Source of the DNA: an uncultured Prevotellaceae bacterium
GTDB taxonomy: Bacteria; Bacteroidota; Bacteroidia; Bacteroidales; Bacteroidaceae
Reading direction: 5' to 3'
Length of the DNA: 64,000 nucleotides
Assembly: GCA_900315075.1 (NCBI GenBank)
Contig: OMXV01000001.1
Location: forward strand, 222,211-286,210
Position numbers and translations under genes: made by a program
Part shown: piece after piece, positions 44,934-53,015 of the stretch
How the letters are laid out: each line of letters starts with the position of its first letter
Position numbering within the stretch: position 1 is the first letter of the stretch
The notes under the pieces: generated by a model
What the model was told of the DNA's origin: nothing
What the model saw: the letters and a program-made list of their open reading frames with translations, nothing else
Databases searched by the model: none

Positions 44934-44978
44934 AAAAAGCCCGAATTAGACGGTTCTTTCGTCTAATTCGGGCTTTTT
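44934..44978. terminator. Perfect 19-bp bidirectional terminator
   Basis: Arms 44934-44952 and 44960-44978 are exact reverse complements around a 7-base loop, with A and T tracts outside. It serves hslR (plus) and the outer membrane protein gene (minus). Confidence 0.92.
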
Positions 44979-44992
44979 TGTTATATGGGACT

Positions 44993-47900
44993 TTAGTCAA
45001 CCATCATTGGACCGCCGAAGCCACCGCCGGGACGTCCGCCGCCGAAGCCGCCGGGACGACCACCGCCGAAGCCACCGCCGCCACCAGGACGACCACCACC
45101 GAAGCCACCGGGACGGCCACCACCTTGAGGCATTCCACCTGGAGGCATTCCGAAACCTGGACCACCGAAGCCCTGACGTGCCTGCCTGCCTCCGAAGAGA
45201 TTCATACGATAGACCACATGAAGCATTGCGTAGCTATTGATACTGTTATATTCGGTATCACTTCGCTGCATGGAGTTGATGACACGGCTGAAATTGCTCT
45301 GCTCGTGGAGGATATCGTAGAACTGCAGCATCACTGTGAGAGGTTTGCCTTTCAGGAATCCATGGCTGATTTGAGCATTCCAAATGAGTTCGTTGGTATT
45401 CATCGAGTTGTCATTGTATCCTCTGCGAGAGTTTTCTGAGATACTTGTTGAGAAGCTTGTTCCCCAGTCAGTGGTGATGTTCACGTTGACACCGTATGCG
45501 AACGACCAAGTGTCCATATTGCTGGCGCTCTGCAGTTTATTGCGTCCATGAGTATAGGTAACCATACCGTTAGGCTCAATTTCAAGCCAACCACTGCGGT
45601 AGGACATAGAGAGACGTTCGGTGATTGTGGTGGTACGAGTAGTATTTTTCTGCGACACCAGCTTCTCATTATTAAAGAGATAACTTACATTATTATTATA
45701 TCCCACCATTGAGAAGGTGTTGATATTGAAGTATCCTAATGAGTCGATGGCAAAGTTGTACATGAATGCACCATTGACGTTCCAGTCGCCACTGATATTC
45801 ATAGGTCTTGTGACTCGCCTTCCGGTGTCAGCTTCATATTTCACCATACTACTGATATTGTTGCTTGTAGTGCTGTAGTTGAGGAAAGTCATAATAGACT
45901 GTAAGTGGTTCTGGATATAGTTGTTGTAGTTGAGCCTGAAGCTGTTGGTGAACGATGGCTTCAATTCGGGATTACCTTCTCTGACATTCATGGGGTCGGT
46001 ATTATCCACGATTGAAAGCAGGTCGCTCATATTAGGCTGAGAAGTTGAACCACGATAGTTGATTCTCAGGTTGCTAACCTGTGAGAATCTATAGCGGAAA
46101 TCCAAAGTTGGCGTCATATTGGTGACATTTCTCACAGCCATTGTGTCAAGTCCCAAGTAATGCTGTTCATAACGTGTGCGCTGTGGTTGCACCATGAATC
46201 CTGCATTGAGTTGGAACTTCGGATCTATCCAACGATAAGTGAGCTGAATATTATGGGTATAGGTTGTATATTCCTGATATCTACTCAAATTTTGGTCGAA
46301 ATAATTGTCAAGAGGTTCATCGAGCCTTGAGAGGAAAGGTTCCCACATGCGATAGCGTGGTGTGATATCTATGAAGTTTTTGTCTAAATTGGAAAAGTCG
46401 TATGTTGCGCGGTCGCTCTCATTATAATTATACCTGTACTGATAGCTGAACTGCAGGAACATAGCTCTTGCTATAGGCTCGCTATAGGTAGTCTGAATAG
46501 CATAGCCATGTGTCTTGTTTGGTGTCAGATTATAGCGGTTGGTATTAGTATGATATGTAGAGTCGAGACCTAATTTAAAGAAATCCACTTGGCTCACAGA
46601 GAGTTGTGTGTTGTCTCGGTCGCTATAGTTACCATCCAATCTCAATGTAATATTCCTTCCTCTATTGTTGAGTTTGCGATTTAACTGCAACATACCATTG
46701 GCAGAAGTTGTCTTTCCGTAGGAGAGGTTGATATTATTTTGTGTGTTGACCAATATACTGTCGCTTGCCAATAATTTGAGGTCCTCTTCCGACAGAGGGT
46801 TGTCCACATAGAGGAATGGGTCATCATTGTATGTAGCAGATACAGATCTTTGGTTGCCATCGTTGGTAGAATGGGTAAACGATGGTCGGAACATGATATT
46901 GGTCATGGTGTCGGGTGTCCACTCAATACGCATCTGACCATTCCAGGAATTGTTACGAGTATAATTCTGGTTGATGCTATTTGAGAATGACTTTGTCAGT
47001 CCGACGAAGCTCTCAGTTGACTGCTTCGAATATGTATCACCATTGTTGTGGTTCCATCTGACACTGAAGTCCAATATCAAGCGGTCGGTTTCCTCGAAGT
47101 TGAAGTTGACACCAATCATCTTCGAGATATTGAGTCCCTGACGGCCGCCACCGAAGTTTCCACGGCCACCACCACCGGCACCGATACCCATATCATTGGT
47201 GTTGTTGGCATTCCCCATGAACATCAGACGGTATTTATCATTGAAATATGCAGCCATAATTCGCTCAGCGAAGCGGTCTTTTGTACCGACGCCAAGGTCA
47301 ACATTGCCAAAGAAGCCTTTGTTCATACCCGCTCTCAGTCCGAAGTCGAGCACCGTCTGCTCATCACCGTCATCAATACCGGTGATGCGCGACAAGTCGC
47401 TTTTCTCATCGAAGACCTTGATGCGGTCAACGATAGAGGTGGGAAGGTTTTTCATAGCAGTCTGTGTATCACCTGTCATGAATTCCTTGCCATCGACTTT
47501 GATTTTCTTGACCTCCTTACCATTGATGGTAATTTTGCCGTCGTCGCTCACTTCTGCGCCAGGTATTCTCTTGACGAGTTCCTCAACGACCGACCCCTCA
47601 GGCACACGGTATGCCGAGGCATTATAGACAAAGGTGTCTTCCTTGACGACGACTTTGGGTGCTTTTCCCGTTGCTGTGACCTCTTTCAGGAGGACAGCAT
47701 CGGTTTTCATGCTGATTTTACCAAGGCTCAGGTCTTTACCATTGGTGATTTTAACATTTTTGACAATCGGTGTGTACCCCACACTTGTCATCTTCAGTAG
47801 ATAATTTCCTGGCGAGGGAGCCTGAATGACAAAAAAGCCATTTTCGTCGGACATCACGCCCTTTACCAATGTGCTGTCCATTTTCATGAGCTGCACTGTA

Positions 47901-48019
47901 GCATTAATCAGTCCCTCATTTGAATCCTTGTCCACCATTTGTCCGGTGATTTTCTCATCTTGAGAGAATACCGACATTGCTGAAAGCACAAGGCAAAACA
48001 TTAGAATAATTCTCTTCAT
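44993..48019 (-). CDS. TonB-type outer membrane beta-barrel protein with Gly-rich tail
   Basis: 1008 residues from the ATG at 48019 (MKRIILMFCLVLSAMSVFSQ signal peptide); a longer frame to 48097 adds unlikely residues. A carboxypeptidase-regulatory-like domain (about 23-110) and a plug domain (YRVPEGSVVEELVKRIPG) precede a barrel of the Bacteroidetes outer-membrane family PF14905 type. It is not a SusC: no SusD neighbour. The last 60 residues are Gly/Arg/Pro repeats (GGRPGGFGGGRPGG) beyond the barrel, ending MMVD, so the usual terminal aromatic is missing. A similar short GGGGRGNFGGGR patch occurs near residue 280. Substrate unknown. Confidence 0.85.
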   Translation of the reverse strand: MKRIILMFCLVLSAMSVFSQDEKITGQMVDKDSNEGLINATVQLMKMDSTLVKGVMSDENGFFVIQAPSPGNYLLKMTSVGYTPIVKNVKITNGKDLSLGKISMKTDAVLLKEVTATGKAPKVVVKEDTFVYNASAYRVPEGSVVEELVKRIPGAEVSDDGKITINGKEVKKIKVDGKEFMTGDTQTAMKNLPTSIVDRIKVFDEKSDLSRITGIDDGDEQTVLDFGLRAGMNKGFFGNVDLGVGTKDRFAERIMAAYFNDKYRLMFMGNANNTNDMGIGAGGGGRGNFGGGRQGLNISKMIGVNFNFEETDRLILDFSVRWNHNNGDTYSKQSTESFVGLTKSFSNSINQNYTRNNSWNGQMRIEWTPDTMTNIMFRPSFTHSTNDGNQRSVSATYNDDPFLYVDNPLSEEDLKLLASDSILVNTQNNINLSYGKTTSANGMLQLNRKLNNRGRNITLRLDGNYSDRDNTQLSVSQVDFFKLGLDSTYHTNTNRYNLTPNKTHGYAIQTTYSEPIARAMFLQFSYQYRYNYNESDRATYDFSNLDKNFIDITPRYRMWEPFLSRLDEPLDNYFDQNLSRYQEYTTYTHNIQLTYRWIDPKFQLNAGFMVQPQRTRYEQHYLGLDTMAVRNVTNMTPTLDFRYRFSQVSNLRINYRGSTSQPNMSDLLSIVDNTDPMNVREGNPELKPSFTNSFRLNYNNYIQNHLQSIMTFLNYSTTSNNISSMVKYEADTGRRVTRPMNISGDWNVNGAFMYNFAIDSLGYFNINTFSMVGYNNNVSYLFNNEKLVSQKNTTRTTTITERLSMSYRSGWLEIEPNGMVTYTHGRNKLQSASNMDTWSFAYGVNVNITTDWGTSFSTSISENSRRGYNDNSMNTNELIWNAQISHGFLKGKPLTVMLQFYDILHEQSNFSRVINSMQRSDTEYNSINSYAMLHVVYRMNLFGGRQARQGFGGPGFGMPPGGMPQGGGRPGGFGGGRPGGGGGFGGGRPGGFGGGRPGGGFGGPMMVD

Positions 48020-48183
48020 TTGATTGGATATTTGGTTGTGTAACGTTTTATATGACGAAACTAAGGGCAACAAGTTTAATGAGGGAAATGATAACAAATC
48101 TTAACTGACGTAAATTTACTAATAAAAATGAGGGGATTTATTACTTTTTTGCCCCTTTTTCTTCGTTTTTCCTTTCGTTTTCA

Positions 48184-48191
48184 TAATTTTG
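48184..48191 (+). promoter_or_regulatory. Promoter -7 element of aroB
   Basis: TAATTTTG, 40 bases before the aroB ATG. The leader contains GGAGTTACAGGAGTTCAGAC, the same words as repeat E. Confidence 0.6.
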
Positions 48192-48231
48192 CAGAAAAAT
48201 TATAAAAGAGGAGTTACAGGAGTTCAGACAT

Positions 48232-49281
48232 ATGCCACAGACAATTATACATTCACATTTACTGAATCAAGAACTGACGATTGCTTTGAGTGAGTGCAGT
48301 CACGACAAACTATTTGTGCTTGTCGATTTAACTACACTTCGGTTTTGTTGGCCTGTAATCAGTGGTTTTACCTGCCTTCGTGACAGCCACCTTATTATTA
48401 TAGGTGCTGGCGACAGCCACAAAAACCTTGACACGCTCTCTCAGGTATGGAGTTCGCTTGTAGAGGGTGGTGCCACCCGACATTCCTGCCTGATCAACCT
48501 TGGCGGTGGGATGGTGACCGACCTCGGTGGCATGGCAGCATCCACATTCAAGCGTGGCATCAATTTCATCAATCTTCCCACAACCCTCTTAGCAATGGTC
48601 GATGCCTCTGTGGGTGGCAAGACAGGTATCAATTTCCATGGACTGAAAAATGAGGTGGGTGTTTTCAGTGAGGCCACCCACGTTATCCTCGATACCATTT
48701 TCTTGAAGACTCTCGACACCGAGAATCTGCGTTCTGGCTATGCCGAGATGTTGAAACATGCCCTTTTATATAATAATAAAATGTGGCAGCGCCATTTGGC
48801 ATACGATCTTTCGGCTCCCGACCTTATACAATTAGGCGACATGGTATCAGAATCCGTGGTAGTCAAACAGCATATCGTGACTGAAGATCCCCATGAGCGT
48901 GGTATCCGGAAAGCCTTGAATTTAGGTCACACTGTGGGTCACGCATTGGAGTCATGGGCGCTCAACCGTGGCAAACCCATCCTCCATGGTTACGCTGTAG
49001 CCTACGGCCTGATATGTGAACTTTACCTTAGCTGTTTACATACAGGTTTTCCGACGGAAAAGATGCGTTCCACAGTGCAATATATTCGTGACTTCTATGG
49101 TCATTTACCTATTACTTGTAAAGACTATCCCAAACTGCTCGACTTGATGCACCACGACAAGAAAAACGTGGCAGACAGCATCAATTTCACGCTTTTGGGC
49201 GACATCGGCGACATCCGCATTAATCAGATGGTATCCGAAAATGACATACAAGAGGCACTGGACTTCTTTAGAGAGGGTTGA
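48232..49281 (+). CDS. aroB: 3-dehydroquinate synthase
   Basis: 349 residues. NAD-binding GGGMVTDLGGMAASTFKRG, the active-site motif VDASVGGKTGINFHG, and metal ligands Glu in SGYAEMLKHAL and His in LNLGHTVGHALES are all present. It makes 3-dehydroquinate from DAHP in the shikimate pathway. Monocistronic, ended by a terminator at 49391. The stop lies in a TTGAAAATTGA word. Confidence 0.96.
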   Translation: MPQTIIHSHLLNQELTIALSECSHDKLFVLVDLTTLRFCWPVISGFTCLRDSHLIIIGAGDSHKNLDTLSQVWSSLVEGGATRHSCLINLGGGMVTDLGGMAASTFKRGINFINLPTTLLAMVDASVGGKTGINFHGLKNEVGVFSEATHVILDTIFLKTLDTENLRSGYAEMLKHALLYNNKMWQRHLAYDLSAPDLIQLGDMVSESVVVKQHIVTEDPHERGIRKALNLGHTVGHALESWALNRGKPILHGYAVAYGLICELYLSCLHTGFPTEKMRSTVQYIRDFYGHLPITCKDYPKLLDLMHHDKKNVADSINFTLLGDIGDIRINQMVSENDIQEALDFFREG

Positions 49282-49390
49282 AAATTGAGAGTTAAAGGTT
49301 GAGGACACCCAACATATACCGCCCCATAACCGCAAGCGCAGCGACCTCAAAACCTCACAATGCAAAAAAATGCAGATAAAATGTCAAAAT

Positions 49391-49411
49391 GACAAAAATT
49401 GTCGTTTTTTT
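49391..49411 (+). terminator. Intrinsic terminator after aroB
   Basis: GACAA, loop AAA, TTGTC, then G and seven T. It lies 110 bases past the stop. The rest of the gap up to 49640 holds the promoter and leader of the next gene. Confidence 0.65.
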
Positions 49412-49443
49412 ACATTTTTTAAGAAATAAATATTTAATTTTTC

Positions 49444-49474
49444 TTTGTCAGTTCAGAAATCCTTTATAAATTTG
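49444..49474 (+). promoter_or_regulatory. Promoter of the secreted protein gene at 49640
   Basis: TTTG at 49444-49447, 19 bases, TAAATTTG at 49467-49474. Complete consensus. The leader is about 160 bases, long for this genome, with no known fold recognised. Confidence 0.75.
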
Positions 49475-49639
49475 CACCAAAATACGTGTATCTATGTTTA
49501 TCCTTGCTGGAAGAGCAGGATGATTTTAACACCAAATCAATTGAAGTATCGAGAAAATAACAAAAACTATTAGAATCAATCCATTTGCGTAAGTCATTTA
49601 GACTGAGAACTTTATACACAAACTTAAATAATTTAAATT

Positions 49640-51286
49640 ATGAGAAAATTTACAAAAGGTTTATTGATGACGTTTGTCGCATCGGCGATAAGCCTTGGCG
49701 CCGCTGCCCAAGAGCACGACGGCTACTTCCGTGTAATTAATGCTGGTGCCAACCAGTATGGTTACAACTATGTTGAAGTGATCGGTGAGACTACCGCCAC
49801 TCTGAAATGTACTGCTGAGGATGCCATCACACGCCCAGGTACTGTGATGTATCTCAACAGTGGCACTCCAGAAGAAGGCTACGGCAATGTTACTGGTCCA
49901 TACATTGACATTGTACAGGGTGACGAGCAGGTATTCAGTCTGCGCTCACAGGGGCAGGACGCTGAGCAATTCGTCTATGGCGAAGTACGCAAGTCTCTCC
50001 GTAATGGTTTTGCTACAGGTCTGAATCTTATGAACAGTCTTTATGGTTGGAATCTTACTCCAGACAAACAGACACAGATTCTTAACGACATGTTCAGCAA
50101 CATGAAGATGTTCTTGACTCCAACTCAGACATCTGATGGTAAAGAAGCATGGTATCTGAAGAGTACTACTCCTTATACTCAGCCATTGGCAGATGCTCTG
50201 ACAGCTGATCAGCAGGCAGCACTCGCAGCTCTTGACCCAGACGAGCCAATCACAGGTGTACTGTGGCAGATGCTTTACAACAATGCCATTCAGTATTACA
50301 ATGACAACGACCTTCACCAACTGGCAACAGACTTCAAGACTCTGATGGATCGTATCCACATGGGTCACACCTATTATCTTTGCGCTGGTTATGTGAAGTT
50401 GGATACAAACAACACAGCTGAACCTCAAAAGTTCATCTACACAGCTGACGATCCTGAGATTTCATTCTGCAACGATAACAAGGTTGACTATCCTATCACA
50501 GGTATGACTCCTGAAGTTGACTTCATTGGCGACTACTCAAAGTGGATTCTGGAGCCTGTTGTTGAGAACACAGATCCTGAATATGAAGGAACTAACTACT
50601 TCGCAGTTAACCCAAGTGTTTTCATGGAAGGTTACAACGACCACAAGTACTACACCTCTCTCTATGTTGACTTCCCAATGCAAATCGTAGGCAGTGGTGT
50701 ACGTGTATGGGGTATCGTTGGCCAGCCCATAATTACCGACACAAGAGATGGTAAGATTGCTATCGTTACCACTCAGGAGTACACCGACGTTGTTCCCGCT
50801 CGTCAGGGTGTGGTTGTAGAGTGCAAGTATAGCGACAATGAAGGTCCTGCCGGCAACTGCTTGCAGCCTGTTCTGACTCCGACAACTGGACCTGTTGGCA
50901 ACACACTGCTCACCGGTCTGTTCTTCAACAAGCCATTCGACAATGGTGTTCTCACTGGCAACAAGTACACCAACTGGCAGGAAGTTGAGAAGGAGAAGAT
51001 TCGCGTGCTGAACAAGAAGGCTAAGGCTTATGACGGCACCAACCCAATTGGTTTCTACTCATTCAAAGGCAATTACATCACAGGCAACAAGGCATTCATG
51101 ATTCTTGACGTAGCTGGTGCTTCCAACGTTATGATTGTCACTCCAGAGGCTTACGCAGACGGTATCAGCGAGGCTCAGGTTGCAACTGAGAGCAATGCAG
51201 TTATCTACGACCTCCAGGGCCGCCAGGTGGCAAATCCCGTGAAGGGTATTTATGTAGTGAACGGCAAGAAAGTTGTTATCAAATAA
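49640..51286 (+). CDS. Secreted protein with C-terminal sorting-type tail, function unknown
   Basis: 548 residues with a signal peptide (ending LGAAAQ). I recognise no enzyme or binding domain. Four regions of mixed alpha and beta character include an N-terminal YFRVINAGANQYGYNYVEV. The last 30 residues (VIYDLQGRQVANPVKG, then IYVVNGKKVVIK) are almost the same as the tail of the LRR protein at 2375 and resemble type IX sorting tails. The gene has a full promoter. It is followed after 18 bases by the small gene at 51305. Codon use is smooth and rich in common codons, which suggests high expression. Confidence 0.75.
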   Translation: MRKFTKGLLMTFVASAISLGAAAQEHDGYFRVINAGANQYGYNYVEVIGETTATLKCTAEDAITRPGTVMYLNSGTPEEGYGNVTGPYIDIVQGDEQVFSLRSQGQDAEQFVYGEVRKSLRNGFATGLNLMNSLYGWNLTPDKQTQILNDMFSNMKMFLTPTQTSDGKEAWYLKSTTPYTQPLADALTADQQAALAALDPDEPITGVLWQMLYNNAIQYYNDNDLHQLATDFKTLMDRIHMGHTYYLCAGYVKLDTNNTAEPQKFIYTADDPEISFCNDNKVDYPITGMTPEVDFIGDYSKWILEPVVENTDPEYEGTNYFAVNPSVFMEGYNDHKYYTSLYVDFPMQIVGSGVRVWGIVGQPIITDTRDGKIAIVTTQEYTDVVPARQGVVVECKYSDNEGPAGNCLQPVLTPTTGPVGNTLLTGLFFNKPFDNGVLTGNKYTNWQEVEKEKIRVLNKKAKAYDGTNPIGFYSFKGNYITGNKAFMILDVAGASNVMIVTPEAYADGISEAQVATESNAVIYDLQGRQVANPVKGIYVVNGKKVVIK

Positions 51287-51304
51287 TTAAAACCTCCGAA
51301 AGAT

Positions 51305-51484
51305 ATGAAAAAGACATATAATAGCCCAGTTTGCAAGGTAATGACCTTGAACGTGAAAAGAGATGTCATGGATAGACTGTTTGGCAACACCTCCTACATT
51401 CCTGTAGGTGATGCAGGTCCAACAACAGAATTTGATGGCACAGTGAACCAAATGTACTCCAACAGAAGCGTTTGGGACGAATAA
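51305..51484 (+). CDS. Small protein, MK[KR]xYxxP...S[LV]W family, copy 2
   Basis: 59 residues starting MKKTYNSPVCKV and ending SNRSVWDE. It begins 18 bases after the stop of the secreted protein gene and ends 17 bases before a strong terminator, so the pair is one transcription unit. No signal peptide. It shares the N-terminal and C-terminal motifs with 2190-2363 and 55115-55309, while the middle is variable. One Cys. Function unknown. Confidence 0.8.
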   Translation: MKKTYNSPVCKVMTLNVKRDVMDRLFGNTSYIPVGDAGPTTEFDGTVNQMYSNRSVWDE

Positions 51485-51501
51485 GCAAGTTTTAACTGAA
51501 G

Positions 51502-51547
51502 AAATAAATGAGCGGAAACTCAGTGATGGGTTTCCGCTTATTTATTT
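51502..51547 (+). terminator. Terminator after the small gene copy 2
   Basis: Arms 51502-51519 and 51530-51547 pair over 18 positions with one mismatch (GCGGAAAC/GTTTCCGC core) and run into A/T-rich sequence. The following 158 bases to 51705 contain the 19-mer shared with 41298 but no gene. Confidence 0.85.
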
Positions 51548-51705
51548 AGTTGAAGCTTCCCCCCTTACCATCCAAAGGGAGCCAAAGGGAGAGGGGAATA
51601 AGTACTAAAACTTAATCTACTTAAATAGTCGCATTTAACATTCAACGCAGGAGCAGACCCCGTGTATGTCCGCTTGTATAAAAAGACATCCATTATTTAA
51701 ATTCA

Positions 51706-52959
51706 ATGTTTCACATCAAAACTTTCATTTTAGGATTGTTGATGATTTGTGCGTTACCTTTTGGAGGAATGGCACAAACAGTTGACGGGAGGATTATAGA
51801 GGAGAGCGTAGAAAAGACAAATGAACAGTCGTTAGATAATATTACCGATGAGAATTTCGTTACTGCCAGTCTGATTGTCGCTGAACCTAGCAATGTAATC
51901 TATTCCGTCATGGGGCACTGTGCCTTGAGGATGGAATGTCCTTCAGAGCAGCTTGACTATTGTTTTACCTTAGAGTCAGACACCCAATTGGGCGACTTTA
52001 TCAAGTTTTTCTCTGGTAAGTGCATGGCAAGGGTTGTCAGCGTACCCACATCCGATTATCTACAAACCTTTGCGACAGAGGGCCGTGAAGTCAAACAATA
52101 TCCTTTGAATCTACATATTAAGGAAAAACAACTTCTTTGGAAAAACCTTGACGATGAAGAGATGGCCCCACCTCATCTACGTTTCGACTTTCTGAACACT
52201 AATTGTATGATGATGTCGATATTGATGATAGAGCAGTCGCTCATCGATGAACAAATAGACTTCTCTGGCGTTCCTGACTTCATGAAAGATGTCAATGGTG
52301 TGAGAATCCGCCACCATAGTGAACATACACCCTGGTCACAGTTTTTATATATTACACTTTGTGGAGCCACTGCCGACTCACGAATAGAAATAGAAAAAAG
52401 CCTCTCACCAACCACGATAGAAGAAGTACTGAGCCAAGTGAGTATTATAAATACCAGTGGTGAAAAACGACCTTTGTTTCAAGGAAGCCCTATAGAGATT
52501 GTTGCCAGCAAACATTTATATTGGCAATCAACACTCACCCCTCGTCTATTATTTGGAATACTCCTACTCTTCATCATCCTACTCACGGTTGGTGAATGGT
52601 GGTTTGGGTGGAAGCGTCTGCCATGTGCTGTAGATACCATCCTATTGATAGCGCAGACTGTTTTGGGTATAGTACTATTGTATTTCTCACTATACTCCAA
52701 TTTGTTTGGCAGTCGATGGAACTGGTATTTGATACCTTTGTGTCCACTTCCTGCCATACTCTACCTGCTATTCCGCAAACTTAGGAATTATTACAAGGTT
52801 TATTTGTATTATGCTGTGATTTTAGCATTGTTCATGGTCGCCACTCCTCTATCATCACAATTAGATTTTGACCACCAACTTATTACATTCACTTTTCTTA
52901 TACGGTGTCTGAGTAAGTTTTTCTTCGGAAAATTTCAGAGTAATAAAAAAAAGCAGTAA
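51706..52959 (+). CDS. Lnb-like protein, DUF4105 domain plus membrane helices
   Basis: 417 residues. Signal peptide (ending GGMAQ), then a periplasmic DUF4105 domain (about 50-260): the pattern VIYSVMGHCALRM and FLNTNCMMM matches the family motifs usually written YxxFGHxALR and DNCxT. The C-terminal 150 residues have four to five membrane helices. This is the layout of Lnb, the lipoprotein N-acyltransferase described for Bacteroidetes. The copy here is divergent in both motifs, so it may be a paralog and not the main enzyme. It sits between two secreted-protein loci; no clear promoter was found upstream. Confidence 0.72.
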   Translation: MFHIKTFILGLLMICALPFGGMAQTVDGRIIEESVEKTNEQSLDNITDENFVTASLIVAEPSNVIYSVMGHCALRMECPSEQLDYCFTLESDTQLGDFIKFFSGKCMARVVSVPTSDYLQTFATEGREVKQYPLNLHIKEKQLLWKNLDDEEMAPPHLRFDFLNTNCMMMSILMIEQSLIDEQIDFSGVPDFMKDVNGVRIRHHSEHTPWSQFLYITLCGATADSRIEIEKSLSPTTIEEVLSQVSIINTSGEKRPLFQGSPIEIVASKHLYWQSTLTPRLLFGILLLFIILLTVGEWWFGWKRLPCAVDTILLIAQTVLGIVLLYFSLYSNLFGSRWNWYLIPLCPLPAILYLLFRKLRNYYKVYLYYAVILALFMVATPLSSQLDFDHQLITFTFLIRCLSKFFFGKFQSNKKKQ

Positions 52960-52964
52960 TTTTG
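52957..52964 (+). promoter_or_regulatory. Promoter -7 element of the dockerin protein gene
   Basis: TAATTTTG overlaps the stop codon of the Lnb-like gene, giving a leader of about 45 bases. No TTTG at the -33 position was noted. Confidence 0.55.
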
Positions 52965-53015
52965 CAGATTAATTAGATTGATTATCATTTTGCAAACCAC
53001 CCAACCCTATTATAA

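Noticed and set aside
45007-45240. Plus-strand Arg/His-rich frame and a regular repeat that looks like a CRISPR array
   Set aside because: It is the complement of the Gly-rich tail coding region. Repeat units are short, of variable length and without unique spacers.
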